Positions 32,701 through 41,399 of a stretch of DNA of 64,000 nucleotides are shown one piece after another. This DNA is from Colletes latitarsis. Taxonomy: Eukaryota; Arthropoda; Insecta; Hymenoptera; Colletidae. How positions within the stretch are numbered: position 1 is the stretch's first letter; the number at the start of each line of letters is the position of its first letter. A program made the translations under genes and the position numbers. The notes under the pieces are model-generated. The model was not told the origin of the DNA and ran no database searches. It saw only the letters and a program-made list of their open reading frames with translations. Location: assembly GCF_051014445.1 (NCBI RefSeq), contig NW_027488365.1, forward strand, positions 44,154,001 to 44,218,000, read 5' to 3'.

Positions 32701-33605
32701 TCGAGAAGCATTTCCGCTGCCTGGTCCCCCGGTTGGAAAGGATGGTTGCGGCTCTGGGCCGGATCCTGCCCAACCTGGGGGGCCCGGCGGGCCGAGTTCG
32801 TCGCCTCTATGTGGCAATGGTCCAGTCGGTGGCCCTATACGGGGCCCCCGTCTGGGCGGACGACCTGGCTGCCTGGGTGCAGAGGCGCATGGCGCTCAGG
32901 GTCGTCCGCGGGTATCGGACCATGTCACATGAGGCGGCGACGGTTCTAGCGGGGATGCCGCCCATGGACCTGCTCGCGCGGTCGCACGCGGTGATGTACC
33001 GGCACCGCGTCGACCGTCGCGCGGGGGTGGGGGCGGTCCCGGGCGTGCAGGAACCTGCTTGGGGCGATTTGAAGCGCCAGGCCCGGCAGTCCGTGTTGCT
33101 CGCGTGGCAGGAGCGGCTGGCTCTGCCAACCGCGGGGCACCGGACTGTCGGGGCTGTTCGGCCACTCCTGAAGGAGTGGCTGGACAGAGGCCATGGCAGC
33201 CTCACCTACCGGCTGGCACAGGTGTTTTCCGGGCATGGCAGCTTCGGAAGATACCTGTGCCGGATAGGGAAGGAGCCGACGGCGCGTTGCTGCCACTGCG
33301 ACGCTGAGCAGGACACGGCGGATCATACCCTGGAGGTATGCCCCGCGTGGGAGGGGGAGCGCCGTGTCCTGGTCGGCGTCGTCGGGCGGGATGTCTCGCT
33401 GCCGGGCGTGGTGCGCGCCATGCTCGGCAGCGAGGAGAAGTGGAGGGCCGTGGCCTCCTTCTGCGAGAACGTAATGTTGCAGAAGGAGGCCGCGGGGAGG
33501 GAGCGCGAGCTTCAGCGGCGTGCTGAAGCGCGCGCTCGTGCGGTGGCCCGAGGTCGTCGCCCGGTCGCGAGGCGTCGCGGGCGGCCGCCTCGGCGTGGCG
33601 GATGA
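29730..33605 (+). CDS. chimeric ORF2: endonuclease of A fused in frame to endonuclease-RT of B
   Basis: An open frame of 1291 codons made by the nested insertion. Residues 1 to about 273 are element A ORF2, with a complete APE endonuclease (AEPY, GDFNAH, LSDH). From residue 274, where the codon spans the junction at 30550/30551, the protein is element B: endonuclease lacking roughly its first 34 residues but with AEPY, GDFNAKS and LSDH (near 437); RT with APGPDG, YRPICL, FGFRGGRST, DIANAFN, GVPQGSVLGPLLWN and YADD (about 905-908); a C-terminal C-x2-C-x8-H-x4-C near 1187; and an Arg-rich tail. The order is EN-EN-RT-CCHC. No stop or frameshift is seen. Element B alone would have no start. Whether the fusion is expressed is unknown. 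Confidence 0.88.
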   Translation: MSQRLLQVNLNHCRGAQDLMLQTLRQWNIGMAVIAEPYRVPKHPAWVGDLNGVSAITWLYGRGTLPCSVVGRGHGFVVVKWGQLVVAGCYASPAMGLSEFEAYLDDVGRCISPHLVSGVLVLGDFNAHAAAWGCPRTTVKGDAMLEWAAGHGLVVLNEGAVSTCVHARGESIVDISLASLAIARRVSDWRVAEEVATLSDHLYITFSVSATPGVNGPRQPGREAHPAPRWSAKRLDPDALAMAASVVAWQEMPRRTLGNPSAGARWFRETMTSFAAEPYRVPDHPHWVGDADGLVATVWGGGDGSPPFSLLERGRGFVAVDWGGVAVVGCYISPRSGHAAFELYLAEVAACVQRYAARPVLVLGDFNAKSVAWGSPRTSVRGGILGDWAAGLDLRVLNRGSEHTCVRRYGGSIVDVGFATPNAVRMVSGWHVVAGAETLSDHRYIRMEVSAAASASRHGRLRGTPPRRWALRRLDKDALMAAALAATWPQGAAELSSIEEEVARLGALVAGICDAAMPRVGRASPRRAVYWWSDAIAELRVATVRTRRQYTRARRRQRTGDGVARARAADDLYGAYRVARVALQVAIKRAKTQAWKELLQTLDDDPWGRPYKVVLNKLRPWAPPVTEGLDPRLLEDVVNTLFPIGERGPRPPAAAAVPVEWTAELGVTQEELAAAIRRLGVRNTAPGPDGVPGRVWVLTQGVLGADLRRLFDRCLRDGRFPPSWKVARMVLLRKEGRPAESPSAYRPICLLDEVGKLFERVIAARLVEHLSRGDPGLADCQFGFRGGRSTIDAIGRVRALSEAAVSRGGVALAISLDIANAFNTLPWEEIRRGLEYHRVPPCLRAVVGDYLRGRWIEYPGRDGDMRREVYCGVPQGSVLGPLLWNIAYDSVLRAGLPDGVSTVCYADDTLVLAVGTHWGRAMRRAEEGSQRVVDRIRGMGMTVAVHKTEVIAFHSPRQDPPPPLIRVGGADVEVKPQIRYLGLILDSHWRFEKHFRCLVPRLERMVAALGRILPNLGGPAGRVRRLYVAMVQSVALYGAPVWADDLAAWVQRRMALRVVRGYRTMSHEAATVLAGMPPMDLLARSHAVMYRHRVDRRAGVGAVPGVQEPAWGDLKRQARQSVLLAWQERLALPTAGHRTVGAVRPLLKEWLDRGHGSLTYRLAQVFSGHGSFGRYLCRIGKEPTARCCHCDAEQDTADHTLEVCPAWEGERRVLVGVVGRDVSLPGVVRAMLGSEEKWRAVASFCENVMLQKEAAGRERELQRRAEARARAVARGRRPVARRRGRPPRRGG
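30536..30550 (+). repeat. 5' target-site duplication of element B
   Basis: GACTATGACGTCGTT occurs here and again after B's poly(A) at 34149-34163. Copy 1 has it once, at 7323-7337, and is the empty site. An additional preceding A makes the duplication 15 or 16 bp. Confidence 0.95.
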
Positions 33606-34117
33606 CCTAGGCTGGGAGGGGGGTCCTGAGGGGACCCTCCTCCCGCCAGGCGGCGCCGGGTCGGACCGGTTGGGGGTAGGAGTGCCTCCCCCTACCGGTC
33701 CGACGCAAGGGGAGGCACCCTCGGCGGTCTGGTGCGGCCATGAACGCCCGGCCGCCGAGGGGTGGAAACGGGGTCGCGGGCGGTTGCGAGTTGGGGCTCG
33801 CAGCCGCCACTAAACGCGACCCCGGGACGGATAGCGGCGGGATGGAGTGGCCCCGTCCCGCCGCTATGAGGCAGTGTGTCTACTGGGGGGACCGGTCCCC
33901 CCGGGGGATGGGCGCGAAAGCGCGGGCACGGGGAGGATACCGGAAGAATGCTTCGAGCGATTCCCGGTATCCTCCCAAAGCGTGCCGAAGGGTCACCGTG
34001 GGGTTTTTAGTGGGTAGGTCCCGCGCCTGTCGTTGTACGGGCGCGGGGAATCCCACACACCCCTCCCACCTCTCCCCAAGGAGGTGGGAGGGAGTCTTTC
34101 GAAGATTTTCCCCACGA

Positions 34118-34118
<1 letters not shown>
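33606..34118 (+). other. 3' UTR of element B, an almost continuous series of stem-loops
   Basis: No gene. Paired segments: 33660-33670 with 33694-33704 (11 bp, extendable); 33719-33727 with 33752-33760; 33772-33778 with 33815-33821 enclosing 33779-33790 with 33797-33808; 33831-33842 with 33856-33867 (12 bp); an 18-bp palindrome 33885-33902; 33931-33943 with 33964-33976 (13 bp); 34021-34027 with 34040-34046; and 34061-34072 with 34081-34092 (12 bp). Confidence 0.85.
33991..34010 (+). promoter_or_regulatory. 3' UTR motif shared with element A
   Basis: GGTCACCGTGGGGTTTTTAG, 108 nt before the poly(A). It matches the element A motif at 9967-9985 although the surrounding UTRs do not align by eye. 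Possible RT recognition signal (inference). Confidence 0.6.

Positions 34119-34148
<30 letters not shown>
34119..34148 (+). other. poly(A) tail of element B
   Basis: 30 A follow CCCCACGAC. The last A may belong to the duplicated target. Confidence 0.95.
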
Positions 34149-34150
<2 letters not shown>

Positions 34151-34163
34151 CTATGACGTCGTT
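34149..34163 (+). repeat. 3' target-site duplication of element B
   Basis: GACTATGACGTCGTT follows the A tail, after which element A ORF2 resumes with GTGTGACGC exactly as at 7338 in copy 1. Confidence 0.95.
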
Positions 34164-34199
34164 GTGTGACGCAGTCATGCCCCGAGCCGTGGGGGGTCC

Positions 34200-35057
34200 G
34201 TGTACTGGTGGTCGGGCGAGATCGAGAATTTACGCACTCGGTGCGTTGTCGCCCGACGCCGGTACACCCGCGCCAGGAGAAGACACGGGGCGACGGAGGC
34301 AGAGGTGGTGAGGTTGCGCGGGGAATTTTCCCTGGCGCGAAGAACCCTCCGCCGGGCCATCGCGACCGCGATAGCCCAGGCATGGACGGAGCTCCTCGGC
34401 TCTCTGGATGCAAATCCATGGGGGCGCCCCTATCATATGGTAGCAGGCAAGATGCGATCATGGGCGCCCCCGATCACAGAGAGCCTCGACCCCCAGCTGC
34501 TCGGGGAAACTATGCGCGTCCTTTTCCCTGTTGGGGGAGAGGCGTTCCTGCATCCCCCCGAGCCACACCCGGATCACCCGCCTTGGTGGTCCGACGAACT
34601 GGGGGTCTCCGAGGAGGAGCTGGCCAGGGCCGTCCGGAGAATGGCTGCCAAGAAGACGGCGCCAGGACCGGACGGCATACCTGGCAGGGGCTGGGCTACA
34701 GCGGTGGGCGCTCTGGGGGCCGGCTTGATACGCGTCTTTGACGCGTGCCTTCGGACCGGCCAGTACCCCCACATATGGAAGGTGGCGAGGTTGATCCTCC
34801 TCCACAAACCAGGTAAGCCCGCAGATTCTCCATCCGCGTTCCGTCCAATTTGCCTAATGGACGAGGCTGGAAAGCTCCTCGAGCGGGTCATTGTATCCCG
34901 GCTCGAGGGCCACCTGTCCCGCGTCGGCCCCGATCTGGCCGACCGACAGTTCGGCTTTCGCCGGGGCCGTTCCACGGTCGACGCCATAGCGACCGTACGG
35001 ACCCTGGCGGAATCGGCAATCTCCCGGGGGGGGTGTGGCGTTGGCAGTATCACTTGA
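34200..35057 (+). CDS. ORF2 fragment: linker and N-terminal half of RT, copy 2
   Basis: Counterpart of 7374-8231, starting at a GTG codon with no real initiation site. It contains VYWW, APGPDG, FRPICL and FGFRRGRST. A few substitutions distinguish it from copy 1 (for example I to L in the linker). The tail after the G8 run is out of frame. Confidence 0.75.
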   Translation: MYWWSGEIENLRTRCVVARRRYTRARRRHGATEAEVVRLRGEFSLARRTLRRAIATAIAQAWTELLGSLDANPWGRPYHMVAGKMRSWAPPITESLDPQLLGETMRVLFPVGGEAFLHPPEPHPDHPPWWSDELGVSEEELARAVRRMAAKKTAPGPDGIPGRGWATAVGALGAGLIRVFDACLRTGQYPHIWKVARLILLHKPGKPADSPSAFRPICLMDEAGKLLERVIVSRLEGHLSRVGPDLADRQFGFRRGRSTVDAIATVRTLAESAISRGGCGVGSIT

Positions 35058-36447
35058 CATAGCCAACGCCTTTAACACCGTCTCCTGGGGGGCGATAGGT
35101 CGGGCACTCCAGTACCACCGGGTGCCCGCCTATCTATGCCGACTGATCGGGGATTATCTGCGGGGCAGGGTAGTCCAATATCCGGGTCGTAACGGGATGG
35201 AGCAGAGAGCGGTGCACCGCGGGGTTCCACAGGGGTCGGTCCTAGGGCCGCTCTTGTGGAACTTGGCCTATGACGCGGTGCTGCGGGCTGACCTCCCCAT
35301 CGGCGTGTCGTTGGTTTGTTATGCCGACGACACCCTGGTGATAGCCGGCGGGGATACGTGGAGGAGGGCCGTGGCCCTCGCGGAGGAAGGGACGGCACGA
35401 GTCGTCGCCGAAGTAGAGCGTCTGGGGTTGCGCGTGGCACCCCAGAAGACCGAGGCCATCTGGCTGTGTAACGTCAGTGGTCGCGGGGTGCCGCGCCAGG
35501 CGTCTCTACGAGTGGGCGGAGCCCAAGTCGGGGTGGGGCGCCGAATGAAGTATTTGGGCCTCACCCTCGACAGCTACTGGCGGTTCGGGCATCATTTGGA
35601 AGGGTTGGGTCCCCGTATTGAAAGGGCAGCGGCCGCGTTAGGCCGCATAATGCCCAATCTCGGGGGGCCCAACATGGCGGCACGGCGGCTGTATTTGGGA
35701 GTCGTCCGGTCCATGGCGCTTTATGGCGCGCCAATATGGGCCGGCGGTCTGATGGCCAATCGGCGGGGTGCTTTTGTACTCTGCCGGTTACAGAGGTTGG
35801 TCGCCATCAGAGTCGTGCGGGGTTATCGCACGATCTCCTACACTGCCGCCACCTTGCTGGCGGGTTCCACACCGTTTCACCTGCTGGCGAAAATGGACGC
35901 AGAGATGTATCAAAGCCTCTGCGACCTTCGCCAGCGGGGCGTGGACCCGCACGGCGAGGAGGCCGCCAGGGCCCGAAGCCAGGCGCGGCGACGCGTCTAT
36001 AGTCGGTGGCTGATCTGGTTATCCAAGCCAGAGCAGCAGGATGATCGCGTCGCCGCGGCGGTCCGCCCAGTATTTTACGCCTGGGTGGGCCGTAGCTGGG
36101 GTACGCCCACCTACCGCCTGACACAAGTACTGACCGGACACGGTTGCTTCGGTCGATACTTGCATCGGATAGGGCGGGAGGCGACGGCTGCGTGCCATCA
36201 CTGCAGGGGAAGGGAGGACACCGTGCAGCACACGTTGGAGTTTTGTCCAGCGTGGGCAGCGCAGCGCGGTGTCCTCGTTAGATCGATTGGAGCGGACCTC
36301 TCGCTGCCGGCCGTCATACGTGCGATGGTCGGCAGTGAGGAGGCCTGGGCGGCCATGGCCTTATTTTGTGAAGAGGTCATGGCCGCCAAGCAGGACGCCG
36401 AAAGGGCGCGTGAGGAGGTGGGGGACAGGCGGCGACGCCGACCGTAA
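35035..36447 (+). CDS. ORF2 fragment: RT catalytic core and CCHC, copy 2
   Basis: Counterpart of 8209-9621, with DIANAFN, GVPQGSVLGPLLWN, YADD, YLGLTLD and the C-terminal C-x2-C-x8-H-x4-C knuckle. One visible substitution replaces Arg by Cys where copy 1 reads FVLRRLQR. All catalytic motifs are kept. Confidence 0.78.
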   Translation: MALAVSLDIANAFNTVSWGAIGRALQYHRVPAYLCRLIGDYLRGRVVQYPGRNGMEQRAVHRGVPQGSVLGPLLWNLAYDAVLRADLPIGVSLVCYADDTLVIAGGDTWRRAVALAEEGTARVVAEVERLGLRVAPQKTEAIWLCNVSGRGVPRQASLRVGGAQVGVGRRMKYLGLTLDSYWRFGHHLEGLGPRIERAAAALGRIMPNLGGPNMAARRLYLGVVRSMALYGAPIWAGGLMANRRGAFVLCRLQRLVAIRVVRGYRTISYTAATLLAGSTPFHLLAKMDAEMYQSLCDLRQRGVDPHGEEAARARSQARRRVYSRWLIWLSKPEQQDDRVAAAVRPVFYAWVGRSWGTPTYRLTQVLTGHGCFGRYLHRIGREATAACHHCRGREDTVQHTLEFCPAWAAQRGVLVRSIGADLSLPAVIRAMVGSEEAWAAMALFCEEVMAAKQDAERAREEVGDRRRRRP

Positions 36448-36880
36448 GACCCTCCACCGCTCCCCGTGACTGGGGGAGCGCGATGGGGTCGGTGATGGTG
36501 TTTGTGGTGCGAGGTGAGGGACTTTATCCACTCATTCCCCCTCGCACCCATCCCATCACCGGACCGGGGGCCCGGTCGCGGCTAGTAGCAACGGCACGAG
36601 TGGGGGCGACGTAGCGTGTGACCGCGCCGCGTCGCCGGGGGACAATCAGATTAGTTTGCCCCCCATTGGGGGAGGACGATAACATCTCCTCCCCCGGGAA
36701 GAGCCCGTAGTAGGGCGTTGCGCCAACGGGGAGAGTCACGGTAGTATCGCTAGTTTGGTTCCCGTGACACTCCCCAGATAAAGGGCGCAGGCGGTCACCG
36801 TAGTGTTTTAGCCGGTAAGAGTCCGGCACTACCCCGGCCTCCCCCTCAGGGAGCCGGGGTGTCCATGAGGATTTCACCAC

Positions 36881-36883
<3 letters not shown>
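36448..36883 (+). other. 3' UTR of element A copy 2
   Basis: Collinear with 9622-10057 and with the same hairpins; a few substitutions weaken some (for example a G to A change in the GGGGGGCAA arm). The motif shared with element B is at 36793-36811 with one G to A change. Confidence 0.8.

Positions 36884-36916
<33 letters not shown>
36884..36916 (+). other. poly(A) tail of element A copy 2
   Basis: 33 A after CCACGTT, four longer than copy 1. Confidence 0.95.
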
Positions 36917-36918
<2 letters not shown>

Positions 36919-36932
36919 TCTGGGATATGCGC
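36917..36932 (+). repeat. 3' target-site duplication of element A copy 2
   Basis: GATCTGGGATATGCGC matches 26297-26312 except for the second base. It is followed by CATATCTGG, the private variant also found after copy 1. Confidence 0.88.
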
Positions 36933-39900
36933 ATATCTGGCTTATACTTTCGTCTTTTTCGCAAACTTGTCGGCCAGATCCTGGGTTTTTTCGGGTTTGA
37001 ATCACGAAGCAACGTGGTACCACACTGAAGCAGTCAATTAAACCTGGTTTCGATCATTATTTTAGAGGATAACACCGGTTAGGTCTGGGTTAGGTCTGGG
37101 TTATGCCTGCATCTGGCTCATGATTTTGCCTTCTTCGCATACTTCTTGGCCAGATCCTGGGTTTTTTCGTGTTTGAATCACGTAGTAATGTGGTAGCACA
37201 ATGAAGCAGTCAATTAACCCTGGTTTCGATCCATATTTTGGAGGATAACACCGGTTAGGTCTGGGTTATGCCCGCATCTGGCTCATGATTTTGCCTTTTT
37301 CGCAAACTTGTTGGCCAGATCTTGGGTTTCGTTCGTGTTTGAATCACGTAGTAATGTGGTAACACACTGAAGCAGTCAATTAAACCTCGTTTCGCTCAGT
37401 ATTTTAGAGGATAACATCGGTTACGTCTGGCTTAGGTCTCGGTCATACCCGCATCTGGCTCATGATTTTGCCTTCTTCGCATACTTGTTGGCCAGATCCT
37501 GGGTTTTTTTCGTGTTTGAATCACGTAGTAATGTGGTAATACACTGAAGCAGTCAATTAAACCTGGTTTCGATCAATATTTTAGAGGATAACACCGGTTA
37601 GGTCTGGGTTAGGTCCGGGATATGCCCGCATCTGGCTCATGATTTTGCCTTCTTCGCATACTTGTTGGCCAGATCCTGGGTTTTTTTCGTGTTTGAATCA
37701 AGTAGTAATGTGGTAACACAATGAAGCAGGCAATTAACCCTGGTTTCGATCAATATTTTGGAGGATAACACCGGTTAGGTCTGGGTTAGGTCTAGGTTAT
37801 GCCCGCATCTGGCTTACACTTTCGCCTTTTTCGCAAACTTGTTGGGTAGATCCTGGGTTTTTTTCGGGTTTGAATCACGTGGTAATGTGGTACGACACAG
37901 AAACAATCCATTAAACCTGGATTGGGACAGTATTTTAGAGGATAACACCGGTTAGGTCTGGGTTAGGTCTGGGATATGCGCGCATCTGGCTTATACTTTC
38001 GCCTTCTTCGCAAACTTGTTGGCTAGATCCTGGGTTTTTTTCGAGTTTGAATAACGCAGTAATGTGGAACCACACTGAAGCAGTCAATTAAACCTGGCTT
38101 CGATCAATATTTTAGAGGATAGCTCCGGTTAGGTCTGGGTTAGGTCTGGGTTATGCCTGCATCTGGCTCATGATTTTGCCTTCTTCGCATACTTCTTGGC
38201 CAGATCCTGGGTTTTTTCGTGTTTGAATCACGTAGTAATGTGGTAGCACAATGAAGCAGTCAATTAACCCTGGTTTCGATCCATATTTTGGAGGATAACA
38301 CCGGTTAGGTCTGGGTTAGGTCTGGGTTATGCCCGCATCTGGCTCATGATTTTGCCTTTTTCGCAAACTTGTTGGCGAGATCTTGGGTTTCGTTCGTGTT
38401 TGAATCACGCAGTAATGTGGTAACACACTGAAGCAGTCAATTAAACCTCGTTTCGCTCAGTATTTTAGAGGATAACATCGGTTACGTCTGGCTTAGGTCT
38501 CGGTCATACCCGCATCTGGCTCATGATTTTGCCTTCTTCGCATACTTGTTGGCCAGATCCTGGGTTTTTTTCGTGTTTGAATCACGTAGGAATGTGGTAA
38601 CACACTGAAACAGTCAATTAAACCTGGTTTCGATCAATATTTCAGAGGATAACACCGGTTAGGTCAGGGTTAGGTCCGGGATATGCCCGCATCTGGTTCA
38701 TGATTTTGCCTTCTTCGCATACTTGTTGGCCAGATCCTGGGTTTTTTTCGTGTTTGAATCAAGTAGTAATGTGGTAACACAATGAAGCAGTCAATTAACC
38801 CTGGTTTCGATCAATATTTTGGAGGATAACACCGGTTAGGTCTGGGTTAGGTCTGGGTTATGCCCGCATCTGGCTCATGATTTCGCCTTCTTCGCATACT
38901 TGTTGGACAGATCCTGGGTTTTTTCCGTGTTTGAATCACGTAGTAATGTGGTACCACACTGAGGCAGTCAATTAAACCTGGTTTCGATCAATATTTCAGA
39001 GGATAACACCGGTTAGGTCTGGGCTAGGTCCGGGATATGCCCGCATCTGGCTCATGATTTTGCCTTTTTCGCAAAGTTGTTGGCCAGATCTAGGGTTTCT
39101 TTCGTGTTTGGATCACGTAGTAATGTGGTAACACACTGAAGCAGTCAATTAAACCTGGTTTCGATCATTATTTTAGAGGATAACACCGGTTAGGTCTAGG
39201 TTAGGTCCGGGATATGCCCGCATCTGGCTCATGATTTCGCCTTCTTCGCAAACTTGTTGGCCAGATCCTGGGTTTTTTTCGTTTTGAATCACGTAGTTAT
39301 GTGGTAACACACTGAAGCAGTCAATTAAACCTGGTTTCGATCAATATTTTAGAGGATAACACCGGTTAGGTCTGGGTTAGGTCTGGGATATGCGCGCATC
39401 TGGCTTATACTTTCGCCTTTTTCGCAAACTTGTTGGCCAGATCCTGGGTTTTTTCCGTGTTTGAATCACGTAGTAATGTGGTACCACACTGAGGCAGTCA
39501 ATTAAACCTGGTTTCGATCAATATTTTAGAGGATAACACCGGTTAGGTCTGGAATATGCGCGCATCTGGCTTATACTTTCGCCTTTTTCGCAAACTTGTT
39601 GGCCAGATCATGGGTTTTTTCCGTGTTTGAATCACGTAGTAATGTTGTACCACACTGAGGCAGTCAATTAAACCTGGTTTCGATCAATATTTTAGAGGAT
39701 AACACCGGTTAGGTCTGGGTTAGGTCTGGTATATGCGCTCATCTGGCTTATACTTTCGCCTTTTTCGCAAACTTGTTGGCCAGATCCTGGGTTTTTTCCG
39801 TGTTTGAATCACGTAGTAATGTGGTACCACACTGAGGCAGTCAATTAAACCTGGTTTCGATAAATATTTCACAGGATAACACCGGTTAGGTCTGGGTTAG

Positions 39901-41399
39901 GTCTGGGTTATGCCCGCATCAGGCTCATGATTTTGCCTTCGTCGCATACTTGTTGGCCAGATCCTGGGTTTTTTTCGTGTTTGAATCACGTAGTAATGTG
40001 GTAACACACTGAAGGAGTCAATTAAACCTGGTTTCGATCAATATTTTAGAGGATAACACCGGTTAGGTCTGGGTTAGGTCTGGGTTATGCCCGCATCTGG
40101 CTCATGATTTTGCCTCCTTCGCATACTTGTTGGCCATATCCTGGCTTTTCTTCGTGTTTGAATCACGTAGTAATGTGGTAACACACTGAAGCAGTCAATT
40201 AAACCTGGTTTCGATCAATATTTCAGAGGATAACACCGGTTAGGTCTGGGTTAGGTCTGGGTTATGCCCGCATCTGGCTCATGATTTTGCCTTCTTCGCA
40301 TACTTGTTGGCCAGATCCTGGGTTTTTTTCGTGTTTGAATCACGTAGTAATGTGGTAACACACTGAAGCAGTCAATTAAACCTGGTTTTGATCAATATTT
40401 TAGAGGATAACACCGGTTAGGTCTGGGTTAGGTCCGGGATATGCCCGCATCTGGCTCATGATTTTGCCTTCTTCGCATACTTGTTGGCCAGATCCTGGGT
40501 TTTTTTCGTGTTTGAATCACGTAGTAATGTGGTAATACACTGAAGCAGTCAATTAAACCTGGTTTCGATCAATATTTTAGAGGATAACACCGGTTAGGTC
40601 TCGGTTAGGTCTGGGTTATGCCCGCATCTGGCTCATGATTTTGCCTTCTTCGCATACTTGTTGGCCAGATCCTGGGTTTTTTTCGTGTTTGAATCACGTA
40701 GTAATGTGGTAACACACAGAAGCAGTCAATTAAACCAGGTTTCGATGAATATTTTAGAGGATAACACCGGTTAGGTCTGGGTTAGGTCTGGGATATGCGC
40801 GCATCTGGCTTATACTTTCGCCTTTTTCGCAAACTTGTTGGCCAGATCCTGGGTTTTTTCCGTGTTTGAATCACGTAGTAATGTGGTACCACAGTGAAGG
40901 AGTCAATTAAACCTGGTTTCGATCAATATTTCAGAGGATAACACCGGTTAGGTCTGGGTTAGGTCTGGGATATGCGCGCATCTGGCTTATACTTTCGCTT
41001 TATTCGCAAACCTGTTGGTCAGATCCTGGGTTTTTTCCGTGTTTGAATCACGTAGTAATGTGGTACCACAGTGAAGGAGACAATTAAACCTGGTTTCGAT
41101 CAATATTTTAGAGGATAACACCGGGTAGGTCTGAGTTAGGTCTGGGATATGCGCGCATCTGGCTTATACTTTCGCTTTATTCGCAAACCTGTTGGCCAGA
41201 TCCTGGGTTTTTTCCGTGTTTGAATCACGTAGTAATGTGGTACCACACTGAGGTAGTCAATTAAACCTGGTTTCGATCAATATTTCAGAGGATAGCACCG
41301 TTTAGGTCTGGGTTAGGTCCGGGATATGCCCGCAGCTGGCTCATGATTTTGCCTTCTTCGCATACTTGTTGGCCAGATCCTGGGTTTTTTTCGTGTTTG

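Larger units (their letters stand above)
30551..34148 (+). mobile_element. R1-clade retrotransposon B, 5'-truncated, nested in A copy 2
   Basis: 3598 bp. It begins inside the endonuclease (CGCCGCCGAGCCG) and runs through RT, the CCHC knuckle, a 3' UTR and 30 A, flanked by a perfect 15-bp target-site duplication. It is a different family from A: the proteins share motif order and many residues but differ throughout, and most of the 3' UTR is unrelated. Its ORF is undamaged, unlike A, which suggests a recent insertion. 5' truncation is the usual result of incomplete reverse transcription. Confidence 0.95.
34164..36447 (+). pseudogene. downstream part of element A ORF2, copy 2 (displaced by B)
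   Basis: This continues the A polyprotein after the insertion: end of the linker, RT and C-terminal CCHC. It is separated from its own endonuclease and start by 3.6 kb of B, which has its own stop and poly(A), so it cannot be reached by the ORF2 ribosome. It also carries the same two frameshifts as copy 1, at the G6 run 34191-34196 and the G8 run 35026-35033. Confidence 0.9.
26313..36916 (+). mobile_element. R1-clade (SART-like) retrotransposon A, copy 2, split by element B
   Basis: Same element as at 3100. Coordinates map onto copy 1 with a constant offset of 23213 up to the B insertion and 26826 after it, so I see no indel between the copies apart from the B insertion and the poly(A) length (33 versus 29 A). 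Element parts are 26313-30550 and 34164-36916. ORF1 is intact here. ORF2 is interrupted after codon 273 by B and keeps both G-run frameshifts downstream. The flanking satellite shares private variants with copy 1. Confidence 0.93.
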
